The notes under the pieces were generated by a model. The model saw nothing but the letters and a program-made list of their open reading frames with translations, was not told the origin of the DNA and did no database searches. Below, one piece after another: positions 45,272 to 54,764 of a stretch of DNA of 64,000 bases; position 1 is the first letter of the stretch, and the number at the start of each line of letters is the position of its first letter. The position numbers and the translations under genes are program-made. Source of the DNA: Peribacillus simplex NBRC 15720 = DSM 1321 (GTDB lineage Bacteria > Bacillota > Bacilli > Bacillales > DSM-1321); NCBI RefSeq assembly GCF_002243645.1, contig NZ_CP017704.1:907501-971500 (forward strand), in the 5' to 3' direction.

Positions 45272-47190
45272 ATTCGTATATCCACTCCACTATATGAACC
45301 GGCTTCTGAAAAGGGAATCAGTTTCACTCTTAGGTCCCTGTCTTTTTCATTCACTGGATTTACAAATGAAACCCCTGATAATCTGTAATCCATTTTTCCC
45401 AGATTCACTCTCAGGTTGTCAAGATATTGACCGGCTGCCTCTTCAAGGATCGCACCATGCCCATTGATGACCGTCACTTTTATGATTCGGTTTTGAACCT
45501 GCATGTCGATGACCGTCTCTTTAATACGTTCCAATTCTAAATAAAATAGGACTCGGCAGTAATCCGGATCTATTTTGCCATCTTTTGTTTTCCTTCCGCT
45601 CCATTGTATCGTTAGATCCGTTTGAGTAGATCCCAGATTGAGTGGAAGTGTAAGGAGTAAATTCTGAATCGGCCCGTTTTCCTGTGAAAGGATCTGTTGC
45701 GCAGTAATCCGATTTAGGATTTGTTCTGCCATCTCCTTGATAGATGCTGGAATTTGCTCATTCAGCAATTTAAGCAGCAACGGTTTAAGTGTCTCTAAAT
45801 CCTTCGGGAAACCCGCCATATTATCTCCAGAAAGATTAATGAGTGCATGTTCCAGCTGAAGACCAAGGATTTTGGTCATTTCTTTCAGTTGGTGTGCAAC
45901 AGAAGGTCCATTTGTGAAATCGAATGTTTGAAACTCAGTATCCAATACATGTGAAAGGACTAGCTTCTCATTAATTCTAGCGTATTGGGCCTCAGGAAGC
46001 TTATTAAGCGACTGAAACAGTAATTCACCCGCCTTACCCTTCGACTCAGCTACTCGCTCTGTGTTCTTATTCAAGTAGCCTATAAGGTCATTCACTTCTA
46101 TATTTCCGCCTACTGCCTTTTTAGCTGCCGCTTCGAAAAAAGCACTCTGAAGTAAATGAAAGGCAAGAGGGGAAAGTTTTTCTGCAGAAATGTTTTTTCT
46201 CTGAATCGAGTGGACATCAATTGGCAGTTTTGTCTCCTCATGTTCATGACTATTCAATATGAGATTAATAGCAATTTCGATCTCTTCAACTTTTGCAAAT
46301 GCTCCCCTTTTTGCCTCGGAAAGCAGCTGCAATCCTTGGTGCAATTTATCAATCGATGAATTCTTAGGAATACCGGACCTAGCCTCAGCTCCATCTATTA
46401 GAATTTCCAGAAAGACAGATTCCGTAATTTCCTTTGGAACGAAACCCGTCTTTTGAAGCAGGGAAAATGCACCGGATTTCATTTCTGGCGTTGAATCGGA
46501 ATTCAGCCAAGTGGTCACTAGTTTTTGCAAACCGATTTGTTGAAGCTGGTTCTGTTTAGCAACACGTAAAGAGTCCAATACCTCCATAAGTTTGACTGCC
46601 GTCCTCGTTCCTGGCCCACCATCCTGCAGCTGCTGCTTGAAGCCACTGAGGAGTTTGTGGAAAGGCTCACCTTTGGACTGTGTAAATAATGCATCAAATA
46701 CATCTTTTACAAAAGGCAGTTGCTGAATGAACATTGTTTTTATTACAGGTAGACCTACTTCTGCAGCATCAGCAGTTTTTAACCATTGCAAAGCGGACTG
46801 AAAAGTTTCCTTGGTTATCGGCAGGCTATTTGTCAGGAGATATTCGGCAAGCTTCGTTGCGGCCGGTTCGGGCGTTATGCCGAGATGAGCGATCAATTGT
46901 GCAGCTGTTCCCTTTAAGCCGGAAATGTTCAAATCGGGGGAATCTAAAGCTTTTAACACGACCTTCCCCTCAATTGGGTGTTGCACTTGAAACCAATACT
47001 TTTCTCCTGTCCGAAGCGGGATATCGAGAGTGGCAATCATTTTTTGATGGCCAATCTGTATCTCGGCCGTTTGGTTAGGAAAAACCTTATTCACCTTCCC
47101 GAAAAGGATTTGCCCGTTTTTCAAACTCGCAGTTCCTTTTATTTCAATAGGTGAAGATACGGGTTGACCGCTTGTTATGGATTGCACCAC
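45268..47190 (-). CDS. ylqG: YlqG, FliK-like protein of unknown function
   Basis: 640 residues, mostly helical and repetitive in hydrophobic pattern. The last 110 residues (LTLPLNLGSTQTDLTIQWSG..., VINGHGAILEEAAGQYLDNLRVNLG) resemble the Flg_hook domain of FliK. Its start is GTG, with AAGGGGG 4-7 bases upstream. It is coupled to ylqH, which resembles the FlhB switch domain. The pair thus mirrors FliK/FlhB-C, but lies outside the fla/che operon between rnhB and sucC. Confidence 0.85.
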   Translation of the reverse strand: MVQSITSGQPVSSPIEIKGTASLKNGQILFGKVNKVFPNQTAEIQIGHQKMIATLDIPLRTGEKYWFQVQHPIEGKVVLKALDSPDLNISGLKGTAAQLIAHLGITPEPAATKLAEYLLTNSLPITKETFQSALQWLKTADAAEVGLPVIKTMFIQQLPFVKDVFDALFTQSKGEPFHKLLSGFKQQLQDGGPGTRTAVKLMEVLDSLRVAKQNQLQQIGLQKLVTTWLNSDSTPEMKSGAFSLLQKTGFVPKEITESVFLEILIDGAEARSGIPKNSSIDKLHQGLQLLSEAKRGAFAKVEEIEIAINLILNSHEHEETKLPIDVHSIQRKNISAEKLSPLAFHLLQSAFFEAAAKKAVGGNIEVNDLIGYLNKNTERVAESKGKAGELLFQSLNKLPEAQYARINEKLVLSHVLDTEFQTFDFTNGPSVAHQLKEMTKILGLQLEHALINLSGDNMAGFPKDLETLKPLLLKLLNEQIPASIKEMAEQILNRITAQQILSQENGPIQNLLLTLPLNLGSTQTDLTIQWSGRKTKDGKIDPDYCRVLFYLELERIKETVIDMQVQNRIIKVTVINGHGAILEEAAGQYLDNLRVNLGKMDYRLSGVSFVNPVNEKDRDLRVKLIPFSEAGSYSGVDIRI

Positions 47191-47199
47191 TCATCCCCC

Positions 47200-47985
47200 T
47201 TAGTCCTTCATTCGTGCAGCGATTTCCTTAACTGGTGCAAAACTTCTTCTATGCCAAGGTGTAAGCCCGTGCGTGTCGAGCGCTTCTAAATGTTGGCTTG
47301 TCCCGTAACCCATGTGCTTTTCAAAACCATATTCCGGATATTTTTCACCATATTCCTTCATCATCCTATCACGGGTCACTTTCGCAATTATGGAGGCCGC
47401 AGAGATGCTAATGCTTCTTGCGTCTCCCTTTATGAGTGAAAGCTGCGGAATCGGCACATCCAGTTCCATGGCATCGATCAACAAATGATCAGGAAGTTCT
47501 GACAGATCAGTCAATGCGGCCACCATTGCCTTTTTCGTAGCTTGATAAATATTGATTTCATCAATTACCTCGCTATGTACAACACCTACACCTATGGATA
47601 GTGCTTCCTTAAAAATTATTTCATAAAACAGTTCCCTTTTTGACTCTGGAATCTTTTTAGAATCATTAAGCCCTGGTAAATAAAAAGATTCAGGCAAGAT
47701 GACTGCACTCGTCACAACTGGTCCTGCCAGCGGTCCTCTTCCCACTTCATCGATACCAGCCAGAATGGAAAACCCCTGTTTTCGCAATTGCCTTTCAAAT
47801 TCCGTCATTTCCGTGAAAGCTTCCCTTACCTGTTGTTCTTTTTCATAAGCTCTTTGCCATTTGCTTACTAAGTCGTTTACTCCCTTTCGTCCGTCCTCCC
47901 GGCATTCTTGTAAAAATAAATCTCCGGGCTCTCTTATTGTCTTTAACTTTAAGGAGATTTCCTTAATGCTCATTGCAGTTATCAT
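47200..47985 (-). CDS. rnhB: Ribonuclease HII
   Basis: 261-residue RNase HII that removes ribonucleotides and RNA primers from DNA. After an N-terminal extension of about 70 residues typical of Bacillus, the catalytic core begins [22 protein letters not shown] with Asp-Glu. [11 protein letters not shown], the [20 protein letters not shown] motif, and the C-terminal [13 protein letters not shown] follow. GGGTGA precedes the ATG. Confidence 0.96.
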   Translation of the reverse strand: MITAMSIKEISLKLKTIREPGDLFLQECREDGRKGVNDLVSKWQRAYEKEQQVREAFTEMTEFERQLRKQGFSILAGIDEVGRGPLAGPVVTSAVILPESFYLPGLNDSKKIPESKRELFYEIIFKEALSIGVGVVHSEVIDEINIYQATKKAMVAALTDLSELPDHLLIDAMELDVPIPQLSLIKGDARSISISAASIIAKVTRDRMMKEYGEKYPEYGFEKHMGYGTSQHLEALDTHGLTPWHRRSFAPVKEIAARMKD

Positions 47986-48039
47986 CTTTTATCACCCATC
48001 ATATTAATTATCGGCAGTCTTGCTGCCATTCTACAGTTC

Positions 48040-48109
48040 AAACAAAAATACGGAGCGGAAAAGAGACATCAAAAAGAAAAAGCCTTTTCGACATCCAACT
48101 CCAGCTCCG
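48040..48109 (-). terminator. Long hairpin terminator between rbgA and rnhB
   Basis: Outer 6-bp stem CGGAGC/GCTCCG (48109-48104 with 48056-48051) around an inner AT-rich imperfect hairpin of about 45 bases, followed on the minus strand by TATTTTTG. It separates rbgA from rnhB. Confidence 0.7.
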
Positions 48110-48137
48110 TATTACAACAATCAGATCAATGTTAATC

Positions 48138-49010
48138 TTATTCGGGGGTATCATCCTCTTCATAATCCAAAGGGGCCTCGAACGTAAGCGGGCCCATCTT
48201 TTCTGAACGGATTTCACGTACGACCAACTCTGCGGTTTTGTCATAATCGATGAAGCCCCCAGATGCTAAACAGCCCCTGAACTTTCCGACCGCATCGAAC
48301 AATTCGAGCGTTTCCTGCGGAATTACATCCAGGTTATAACGGGATTTCAATCTATCCGGATATTCTTTTTCCAAAAAGCGAAGGCCGTATAATGAGACTT
48401 CGTGCAAATTTAAAATCGTATCCTTGATCGCACCTGTCAATGCAAGCTTCAAACCTACTTCTTGATCCTCGAATTTCGGCCAGAGAATCCCCGGTGTGTC
48501 AAGCAATTCCAATTCCTTACCAACTTTTATCCATTGCTGCGCTTTCGTGACGCCAGGTGTATTACCTGTTTTGGCAATGTTCTTTTTGGCAAGTCGATTG
48601 ATTAATGTCGATTTCCCCACATTCGGAATACCTACTATCATGGCACGGATCGCTCTCGGCTTTATTCCTCTTGATTCCATACGTTCATACTTCTCTTTTA
48701 AAAGTTTTTTGGAAGCAGCTGTAATCTGGTTTAAACCGTTTCCTGCCTGTGAATTAATGGCAATCGCCGTTTTCCCCTGCGATTTATAATGTTCAAGCCA
48801 CATATTCGTTTTTACCGGATCGGCCATATCAGCTTTATTCAAAAGTATAACCCTCGGTTTATGCTGAATGATTTCATCGATCATCGGATTTCGTGAAGAT
48901 GCCGGAATCCGGGCATCCACAAGTTCAAAGATGATGTCGATCAGTTTTAATTTCTCTGTTACTTCCCGTCTTGCTTTGGCCATATGGCCAGGGAACCACT
49001 GTATTGTCAA
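48138..49010 (-). CDS. rbgA: Ribosome biogenesis GTPase RbgA (YlqF)
   Basis: 290-residue circularly permuted GTPase needed for late 50S assembly (uL16 incorporation). The motif order is permuted: G4 (LLNKADMAD) near 55-63, then G1 ([15 protein letters not shown]) near 128, then G3 ([10 protein letters not shown]) near 172. The C-terminal ANTAR-like RNA-binding domain follows. The start is TTG with GGTGG 6 bases upstream. Confidence 0.96.
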   Translation of the reverse strand: MTIQWFPGHMAKARREVTEKLKLIDIIFELVDARIPASSRNPMIDEIIQHKPRVILLNKADMADPVKTNMWLEHYKSQGKTAIAINSQAGNGLNQITAASKKLLKEKYERMESRGIKPRAIRAMIVGIPNVGKSTLINRLAKKNIAKTGNTPGVTKAQQWIKVGKELELLDTPGILWPKFEDQEVGLKLALTGAIKDTILNLHEVSLYGLRFLEKEYPDRLKSRYNLDVIPQETLELFDAVGKFRGCLASGGFIDYDKTAELVVREIRSEKMGPLTFEAPLDYEEDDTPE

Positions 49011-49027
49011 TGGAATCCACCTTCCTA

Positions 49028-49588
49028 CTATTCCGCCAATCGAAAGTCTTCAATCGGCCAATAAACTAATTTAGTTTTTCCTAACACTTTATCGTAAGGA
49101 ACGACACCTACACCAATATGGCGGCTATCCTTACTAAAACGGCGATTATCCCCTAGGACAAATAGGTGGTCTTCAGGCACCGTTCCTTGTTCTATGACAT
49201 CACTTAATGTAAAAGGTTCCGTCAAAGCACCGCCATCAATCAATTGTTCTTTATATTCATCCAAGTATGGCTCATCATAAGCTTTTCCATTCACGTAAAG
49301 AGTATCATCTCTATATTCCACTTTTTCCCCTGGCAATCCGATGACCCGCTTTATGTAATCTTTGCCTTCTGGAGCTTCGAAAACGATAATGTCGAATCTT
49401 TTCGGTTCACCAATCGAATAGGATATTTTATTAACGATCATGCGGTCCGTATCCTTTAATGTCGGCATCATGGAATTACCGTCCACAACAATAGGAGCCA
49501 GGAGGAAATAACGGATCAGTGTCGCCGCTATAACCGCGATTATGACCGCCTTTGTCCATTCCCACAATTCATTTTTCTTTTTCGCCAT
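49028..49588 (-). CDS. lepB: Type I signal peptidase
   Basis: 186-residue signal peptidase with a single N-terminal transmembrane helix (about 11-30). The catalytic Ser39 (DGNSMMPTL) and Lys80 ([12 protein letters not shown]) are present, as are the box E motif [14 protein letters not shown] and the short Gram-positive architecture. The ATG at 49588 has GGGTGG upstream. The rplS-lepB-rbgA order is common in Bacillaceae outside B. subtilis. Confidence 0.95.
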   Translation of the reverse strand: MAKKKNELWEWTKAVIIAVIAATLIRYFLLAPIVVDGNSMMPTLKDTDRMIVNKISYSIGEPKRFDIIVFEAPEGKDYIKRVIGLPGEKVEYRDDTLYVNGKAYDEPYLDEYKEQLIDGGALTEPFTLSDVIEQGTVPEDHLFVLGDNRRFSKDSRHIGVGVVPYDKVLGKTKLVYWPIEDFRLAE

Positions 49589-49621
49589 CCTTACCACCCT
49601 TTTTGAAACATATCAACAATT

Positions 49622-49630
49622 ATTTTAACA
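49622..49630 (-). promoter_or_regulatory. Possible extended -10 promoter of lepB
   Basis: TG-T-TAAAAT on the minus strand (49630-49622), about 35 bases before the lepB start and after the rplS terminator. No convincing -35. A 10-bp palindrome CGCTATAGCG lies about 15 bases upstream. Confidence 0.35.
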
Positions 49631-49701
49631 TGTTGCGGACGCTATAGCGAGCAGGATTCTATATAGTTTTTACCGTATGTGTATTCATCGTTTCTTAAAG
49701 T

Positions 49702-49740
49702 GCAAAAAGGGAGCCTGATAAACAAGCTCCCTTTTTTTGC
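49702..49740 (-). terminator. Intrinsic terminator after rplS
   Basis: Arms AAAAAGGGAGC and GCTCCCTTTTTGC (49740-49726 with 49714-49702) around an 11-base loop. The T-run lies within the 3' arm, so it could act on either strand. Confidence 0.85.
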
Positions 49741-49805
49741 ATGATACTGTTTGGTTATTCACCTTATGTGGATCATGGTAAACCCGCTTGAAGATATTCG
49801 AGGAA

Positions 49806-50153
49806 TTAACGACGAATTTCTTTAATACGTGCTTTTTTACCACGAAGTTCGCGTAGGTAATAAAGTTTCGCACGACGTACTTTACCGTGACGGATAACTT
49901 CTAGTTTCGCAATTTTTGGTGTGTGAACAGGGAAAGCACGTTCTACTCCAACGCCGTAAGAGATCTTACGTACTGTGAAAGTTTCACTAACTCCGCCGCC
50001 ACGACGTTTGATTACAACGCCTTCAAACAACTGGATACGTTCGCGAGTTCCTTCAATAACCTTTACGTGTACACGTACTGTGTCACCAGGTCTGAATGAT
50101 GGAAGATCTGAGCGAAGTTGTTCTTTTGTGATTTCGTTAATAAGATTTTGCAT
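49806..50153 (-). CDS. rplS: 50S ribosomal protein L19
   Basis: 115-residue L19 at the 30S-50S interface. [18 protein letters not shown] at the N-terminus, then [21 protein letters not shown] and the basic C-terminal [20 protein letters not shown] are characteristic. The ATG at 50153 is chosen by homology and by GGAGGAG 9 bases upstream. Confidence 0.98.
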   Translation of the reverse strand: MQNLINEITKEQLRSDLPSFRPGDTVRVHVKVIEGTRERIQLFEGVVIKRRGGGVSETFTVRKISYGVGVERAFPVHTPKIAKLEVIRHGKVRRAKLYYLRELRGKKARIKEIRR

Positions 50154-50173
50154 CGATTTCAACTCCTCCTGGA

Positions 50174-50203
50174 CGCTCTTGCAAATACTTATTGTTTGCA
50201 GCG
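50174..50203 (-). promoter_or_regulatory. L19 leader hairpin upstream of rplS
   Basis: The transcript before rplS can form TGCAAA/TTTGCA (50200-50195 with 50185-50180), extended by CGC/GCG at the base (50203-50201 with 50176-50174) and an asymmetric 3-base bulge. It ends directly before the GGAGG. An L19 leader that controls rplS by feedback is an established Bacillota element, and this location fits it. Upstream, TTGCAT-17-TAGGAT (about 50281-50253) could be a promoter. Confidence 0.6.
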
Positions 50204-50283
50204 GAACATCGTTATAAGACTGAGCATTTTGCCCAAGTCACAAGGTATATCCTATCATACTATAGACGTCGATGCAATAGACA

Positions 50284-51018
50284 TCAGTCTTCTTTTTTAA
50301 TCTCGGACAATAATTTTTTTTCAACTTCCGATAGTTCATAACTATCGAGCAAATCCGGACGTCGAATCCAAGTTCTGCGCAGAGATTCCTTCATCCGCCA
50401 TTCATCGATTTTTTTATGATTCCCGGATATTAGCGGATCGGGAACTTTCATCCCACGGAAATCTGCAGGTCTAGTATAATGGGGATGCTCTAACAAACCA
50501 GAAGAATAGGAATCAAGAATCGGGGAGTCAACATTTCCCAGAACGCCAGGCAGCAAGCGCACAACGCTGTCAATAATGACCATTGCGCCCAATTCCCCGC
50601 CTGTAAGCACAAAGTCACCAATCGATATTTCATCAGTTACGACATGCTCCCGGATGCGCTCATCATACCCTTCATAATGCCCGCAAATGAAAATGAGATG
50701 TTCCTCTTCAGCAAACTCTTCGGCTTTTTTCTGCGTGTAACGCTCTCCCTGGGGACAAAGCAGGACTACCCTTGGGGTTAGCTCACCTTGCCCTTTAAGA
50801 GCCTCCACAGCATCAAAGATCGGTTGTGCCTTCAATACCATTCCGGCACCGCCGCCATACGGATAATCGTCTACCGTCGAATGCTTATTATCTGCATAAT
50901 CTCGAAAATTGGTCACCTTATAGCTGACAGCCTGCTTTTCCGCAGCCTTTTTTAAGATTGACGAACCCAATACCCCTTCGAACATTTCTGGAAAAAGCGA
51001 AAGCACATCGATTTTCAT
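50284..51018 (-). CDS. trmD: tRNA (guanine-N1)-methyltransferase TrmD
   Basis: 244-residue SPOUT methyltransferase that makes m1G37, preventing +1 frameshifts. N-terminal [27 protein letters not shown], and the trefoil-knot segments ([36 protein letters not shown]) are all visible. Its ATG shares one base with the rimM stop (TGATG). Confidence 0.97.
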   Translation of the reverse strand: MKIDVLSLFPEMFEGVLGSSILKKAAEKQAVSYKVTNFRDYADNKHSTVDDYPYGGGAGMVLKAQPIFDAVEALKGQGELTPRVVLLCPQGERYTQKKAEEFAEEEHLIFICGHYEGYDERIREHVVTDEISIGDFVLTGGELGAMVIIDSVVRLLPGVLGNVDSPILDSYSSGLLEHPHYTRPADFRGMKVPDPLISGNHKKIDEWRMKESLRRTWIRRPDLLDSYELSEVEKKLLSEIKKED

Positions 51019-51536
51019 CAGTCTAAAAGTCCTTCCATCGGTGTAATGATGACCTTTTTAGCAGAAATATCCACTTCTTTTACAATTTGTTCAATATACG
51101 GGATCAGGATGTCCTTACTGCCAGCTTTCTTAATGACCCAAACATCATTGGCACCAGGCGTAAGAACCTCAATGATTTCCCCAACTTCCATGCCTTCATC
51201 AGTAAATACCGAACATCCGATGATTTCATGAAAGTAGAACTCACCTTCGTCCAATTTACCAAGCTGTGCTTCCTTGACTTTCAGGACCCCGTTTCTAAAA
51301 GCCTCGACCTGTCCGACGTTATAATAGTTCTCGAACGTCAATAGGTTAAAGTTTTTATGGGTGCGATGCGACCTGATGATAAGCGGCAAAGGTTTTTTCT
51401 CCGTGTCCCTAAACAAATACAGAGTATTTCCCACTTTGTATCGTTTTTCTGGGAAGTCTGTTGAAGAAATAACACGGACTTCTCCTAAAAGACCATGTGT
51501 GTTGACAATTTTACCTACATTAAACCATTTTTCCAT
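51018..51536 (-). CDS. rimM: Ribosome maturation factor RimM
   Basis: 172-residue factor for 30S head maturation that binds S19. It has an N-terminal RimM domain ([20 protein letters not shown]) and a C-terminal PRC-barrel ([19 protein letters not shown]). The upstream open frame of 33 codons is not conserved; the ATG at 51536 has GAGGTGA nearby. It is co-translated with trmD. Confidence 0.96.
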   Translation of the reverse strand: MEKWFNVGKIVNTHGLLGEVRVISSTDFPEKRYKVGNTLYLFRDTEKKPLPLIIRSHRTHKNFNLLTFENYYNVGQVEAFRNGVLKVKEAQLGKLDEGEFYFHEIIGCSVFTDEGMEVGEIIEVLTPGANDVWVIKKAGSKDILIPYIEQIVKEVDISAKKVIITPMEGLLD

Positions 51537-51546
51537 TCTTTCACCT

Positions 51547-51933
51547 CTAACGAATTTCCGAGACGATTCCATCTTTAATGACAATGGTCTTCGTTGCCAT
51601 AATTTCGTCCCAATCTGCCCCAATTTCCACATCAATGATACTTTGAACTTCCCGTTCCTTCAATTCACTACCTGCCGGAAGGATCTCCAACTGCTCCATT
51701 TGAAATTCAAGCAGTTTAATTTTTTCTTGCCTCTGGTTTATTTCTTTTTCGAAATGAGCACGGAGACTAGCAGGTTGGAGAGTTCTTGTTTTTTCAAGTT
51801 TTTTCAGTTCAAAGCGAAGCTGTTCACTCTCTTTTTGAAGCTGAAGGCGTTTTGACTTGTATTTCTCGAGGAGCTGATTCTTGCTGGATTCCGTTAATAC
51901 TTGGTTAACGATTACATTTTGGAGAATTTTCAT
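51547..51933 (-). CDS. ylqD: YlqD-family protein
   Basis: 128-residue protein of unknown function found between the khpA and rimM genes in Bacilli. It consists of a central coiled coil (about residues 20-85, Lys/Glu/Gln/Leu) and a small C-terminal beta part ([20 protein letters not shown]). AGGAGGTG precedes the ATG. It lies after the khpA terminator; a -10-like TATACT at 52029-52024 could give it a promoter, but no good -35 is seen. Confidence 0.88.
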   Translation of the reverse strand: MKILQNVIVNQVLTESSKNQLLEKYKSKRLQLQKESEQLRFELKKLEKTRTLQPASLRAHFEKEINQRQEKIKLLEFQMEQLEILPAGSELKEREVQSIIDVEIGADWDEIMATKTIVIKDGIVSEIR

Positions 51934-52125
51934 TCCAGCACCTCCTATTATCTATGATTTCTTATTTCCTTCAAAAAATATGTATGATGGGGTAATCTTT
52001 TTGAAATGGGGGTCATTCTCTTAAGTATAACGTAAATCGGTAAAAGATGCGTCTTAAAAAGGCGTAAAGTTTAAAGTCCGGGTCCATTCAATTAGGATCT
52101 AAGTCGGAATTTCACTTTCTTGAAG

Positions 52126-52156
52126 TACAAAAAAAGGAGGGCTATTAACCCTCCTT
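52126..52156 (-). terminator. Intrinsic terminator at the end of khpA
   Basis: Perfect 8-bp stem AAGGAGGG/CCCTCCTT (52156-52149 with 52141-52134) followed on the minus strand by seven or more T. The 5' arm begins within the khpA stop codon. It separates rpsP-khpA from ylqD-rimM-trmD. Confidence 0.92.
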
Positions 52157-52385
52157 ATTCGGAAATCTCCAAATAGATTTTCTTCTGCTGTGAAGATCCT
52201 GCTGCATATACCACAGTCCGAATCGCCTTAGCAACACGCCCTTGTTTACCGATTACCTTGCCCATGTCCTCTTTATGAACGGAGAGGATATAAACAATCC
52301 GGTCGGATTCTTCCTTGGAGGTCACGATGACTTCTTCCGGATAATCCACAAGTGCTGAAACAATTGTTTCAATCAGTGCTTTCAT
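52155..52385 (-). CDS. khpA: KH-domain RNA-binding protein KhpA (YlqC)
   Basis: 76-residue single KH domain with the GxxG loop (KVIGKQGRVAKAIR) near residues 43-56. In other Gram-positives it pairs with KhpB and affects cell-wall elongation and RNA regulation. The ATG at 52385 is preceded by a TTG; the ribosome-binding site is weak, so coupling to rpsP 13 bases upstream is likely. Confidence 0.95.
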   Translation of the reverse strand: MKALIETIVSALVDYPEEVIVTSKEESDRIVYILSVHKEDMGKVIGKQGRVAKAIRTVVYAAGSSQQKKIYLEISE

Positions 52386-52398
52386 CAACTACCGTCGA

Positions 52399-52671
52399 TT
52401 ACTTGCTGTTTTTTGCAACATGGAATTTTTCCATGATGCCTTGTGTAGAGAATAAGTTACGAACTGTATCAGATGGTTTAGCTCCATCTTGTAACCATTT
52501 AAGAGCAAGCTCTTCGTTGATTTCAACTTTAGCTGGTTGAGTCACCGGGTTATAAGTTCCTACCACTTCAATGTAACGTCCGTCACGTGGTGAACGAGAA
52601 TCTGCAACTACAATACGATAGAAAGGAGATTTTTTAGCTCCCATACGTTTTAAGCGAATTTTTACTGCCAT
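52399..52671 (-). CDS. rpsP: 30S ribosomal protein S16
   Basis: 90-residue S16 of the small subunit. It starts [20 protein letters not shown] and has the conserved [21 protein letters not shown] stretch. The ATG at 52671 has GGAGGTGC upstream with 9-base spacing. It has its own promoter within the ffh-rpsP gap. Confidence 0.98.
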   Translation of the reverse strand: MAVKIRLKRMGAKKSPFYRIVVADSRSPRDGRYIEVVGTYNPVTQPAKVEINEELALKWLQDGAKPSDTVRNLFSTQGIMEKFHVAKNSK

Positions 52672-52710
52672 TTTAAATAAGCACCTCCGAATAGTTTCAC
52701 ACAAGATAGT

Positions 52711-52740
52711 ATAATATCAAATGTCTTGCATGTTTGTAAA
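52711..52740 (-). promoter_or_regulatory. Sigma-A promoter of rpsP-khpA
   Basis: Minus strand: -35 TTTACA (52740-52735), 18-base spacer, -10 TATTAT (52716-52711). It lies in the 153-base gap between ffh and rpsP, about 40 bases before the rpsP start. Confidence 0.7.
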
Positions 52741-52824
52741 GGTTTTTTTCTTAACAGGTGAAAAAAGTGTTGAAATACATGGCTTCGACCCGTATTTCTC
52801 CTCAGTTTTGACCTAAAATAAACC

Positions 52825-54165
52825 TTACATGAACGGGAATTTGAATCCCTTTTTCTTTCCTTTTTGCATGTTCGTAACCTGTTTCATCATCTTTTTCATT
52901 TCTTCGAATTGCTTCAGTAAACGGTTCACTTCTTGAATCGATCTGCCGCTTCCTTTGGCAATCCGTTTCTTGCGGGATGCATTCATGGTTTCTGGATGTT
53001 CCTTTTCATGCGTTGTCATTGAACGGATGATAGCTTCAACATGACCGATCTGTTTCTCATCGATCTGAAGGTTGTCCATCCCTTTCATTTTATTCGCACC
53101 GGGAATCATTTTCAGAATATCATCAAGCGGTCCCATATTCCGCACCTGACCAAGCTGCTCAAGGAAATCATCAAAGGTAAAAGTGGCTGTACGCATCTTT
53201 TTCTCTAATTCTTTCGCTTTTTCTTCATCTACATTGGCCTGTGCTTTTTCGATAAGGGTCAATACATCACCCATGCCGAGGATCCTTGACGCCATCCGTT
53301 CTGGATGGAACGCTTCAAGTGCATCCAATTTTTCACCCATACCGACGAATTTAATCGGCGTGTTGGTGACTGAACGAATTGAAAGTGCCGCACCACCACG
53401 TGTATCCCCATCAAGTTTCGTTAATACGACTCCTGTCAGGCCTAGCTGTTCATTGAAGCTTTGGGCTACATTGACAGCATCCTGACCTGTCATCGCATCG
53501 ACAACCAGAAAGATTTCATCAGGTTTTGTCAACTCTTTGATATCCTTCAGTTCGCCCATCAAGTTTTCATCAACATGAAGGCGGCCTGCGGTATCAATCA
53601 ACACATAATCATGATGTTCTTCCTTAGCTTTTTCAATTGCCTGTTTGGCAATTTCAACAGGACTGACCTGGTCCCCAAGGGAGAAAACAGGCATGCTTAA
53701 TTGTTTGCCAAGTGTTTCAAGCTGCTTAATCGCCGCCGGACGGTAAATATCAGCCGCAACGAGCAATGGCTTGCGGTTGTATTTTTTTCTAAGAAGATTG
53801 GCAAGCTTTCCGGTGGTCGTCGTTTTACCAGCACCCTGAAGCCCTACCATCATAATGACAGTCGGTGGTTTCGAGGCAACGGCAATCTTGCTCTGTTCGC
53901 CGCCCATCAGCTCCGTCAATTCTTCCTTAACTACTTTAATTACCTGTTGACCGGGGGTTAAGCTTTTCAGCACTTCCTGACCTACCGAACGTTCACTGAC
54001 ACGTTTTACAAAATCCTTCACGACTTTAAAGTTAACATCCGCTTCAAGCAGGGCCAATCGAACTTCACGCATCATTTCTTTTACGTCCGCTTCGTTGACC
54101 TTCCCTTTTCCACGGATCTTTTGCATCGTGCTCTGCAGTCGGTCGGCCAATCCTTCAAATGCCAT
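52825..54165 (-). CDS. ffh: Signal recognition particle GTPase Ffh
   Basis: 446-residue SRP54. The NG domain carries GLQGAGKTTTTGKLA near residue 107, the DTAGRLHVDE motif near 190 and TKLDGDTRGGAAL near 248. The Met-rich M domain (about 300-446) binds signal peptides and 4.5S RNA (SRKKRIAKGSGRS). AGGAGG precedes the ATG. It pairs with FtsY, encoded upstream in this window, to deliver membrane proteins. Confidence 0.97.
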   Translation of the reverse strand: MAFEGLADRLQSTMQKIRGKGKVNEADVKEMMREVRLALLEADVNFKVVKDFVKRVSERSVGQEVLKSLTPGQQVIKVVKEELTELMGGEQSKIAVASKPPTVIMMVGLQGAGKTTTTGKLANLLRKKYNRKPLLVAADIYRPAAIKQLETLGKQLSMPVFSLGDQVSPVEIAKQAIEKAKEEHHDYVLIDTAGRLHVDENLMGELKDIKELTKPDEIFLVVDAMTGQDAVNVAQSFNEQLGLTGVVLTKLDGDTRGGAALSIRSVTNTPIKFVGMGEKLDALEAFHPERMASRILGMGDVLTLIEKAQANVDEEKAKELEKKMRTATFTFDDFLEQLGQVRNMGPLDDILKMIPGANKMKGMDNLQIDEKQIGHVEAIIRSMTTHEKEHPETMNASRKKRIAKGSGRSIQEVNRLLKQFEEMKKMMKQVTNMQKGKKKGFKFPFM

Positions 54166-54176
54166 ATTGCCGCCTC

Positions 54177-54509
54177 CTAATCCAACTTCTCAAGCGTTGT
54201 GATTGCGTCTAGCAGCTTCTCTTTTGAAAAGGAATCCTTTTCTATGAGTCCCTTCATATTCGCAATCCACTGGTTACGCTCTTGAAATTTTTGAAATAAC
54301 AATAGCTTTGCTTCGTATTCCTCAAGCATCGCTTCTGTTCTTTTTATATTATCATAGACTGCCTGCCTACTGACTTCGTATTCATCGGCAATCTCGCCAA
54401 GAGAGTAATCATCCAGATAGTAGAGGGACATGTAGCTCTGCTGCTTCTCTGTTAACAACGATTGGTAAAAGTCATACAAATAATTAATCCGCGTTGTCTT
54501 TTCAAGCAT
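54177..54509 (-). CDS. ylxM: YlxM helix-turn-helix protein of the SRP operon
   Basis: 110-residue sigma-factor-region-4-like protein. A helix-turn-helix is visible near residues 35-58 ([21 protein letters not shown]), followed by a coiled tail. YlxM homologues contact or modulate the SRP. It lies 11 bases before ffh, and a consensus promoter with a dyad precedes it. GGGAGG precedes the ATG by 9 bases. Confidence 0.93.
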   Translation of the reverse strand: MLEKTTRINYLYDFYQSLLTEKQQSYMSLYYLDDYSLGEIADEYEVSRQAVYDNIKRTEAMLEEYEAKLLLFQKFQERNQWIANMKGLIEKDSFSKEKLLDAITTLEKLD

Positions 54510-54556
54510 CTTAGCAAGCCTCCCTGCTGTTAAGTGAAAACCCTTTACAAGTTTAT

Positions 54557-54585
54557 ATTGTAAAGCCTTGTTTATTTGATGTCAA
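54557..54585 (-). promoter_or_regulatory. Sigma-A promoter of ylxM-ffh
   Basis: Minus strand: -35 TTGACA (54585-54580), 17-base spacer, -10 TACAAT (54562-54557). The -10 lies within a perfect 8-bp inverted repeat CTTTACAA-N7-TTGTAAAG (54543-54550 with 54558-54565), a plausible operator. Confidence 0.85.
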
Positions 54586-54720
54586 GTTAAACCCCTTACC
54601 ACTTGTTTGCTAAGCATTATTTTTTTCTTTTTTTCGCTTTTTTTAGACCTTTTTGTAATTGTTCCTCCAAATAGCCACTGTGAATCCTGTATTAAGCATG
54701 GGGCTCATTAAAGCAAGGAC

Positions 54721-54751
54721 AAAAAAACCGGAAGAGAATAATCTCTTCCGG
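54721..54751 (-). terminator. Intrinsic terminator after ftsY
   Basis: Perfect 10-bp stem CCGGAAGAGA/TCTCTTCCGG (54751-54742 with 54737-54728), 4-base loop, then seven T on the minus strand. Very strong; it ends the rnc-smc-ftsY unit. Confidence 0.95.
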
Positions 54752-54764
54752 CTTACAATTTTTC

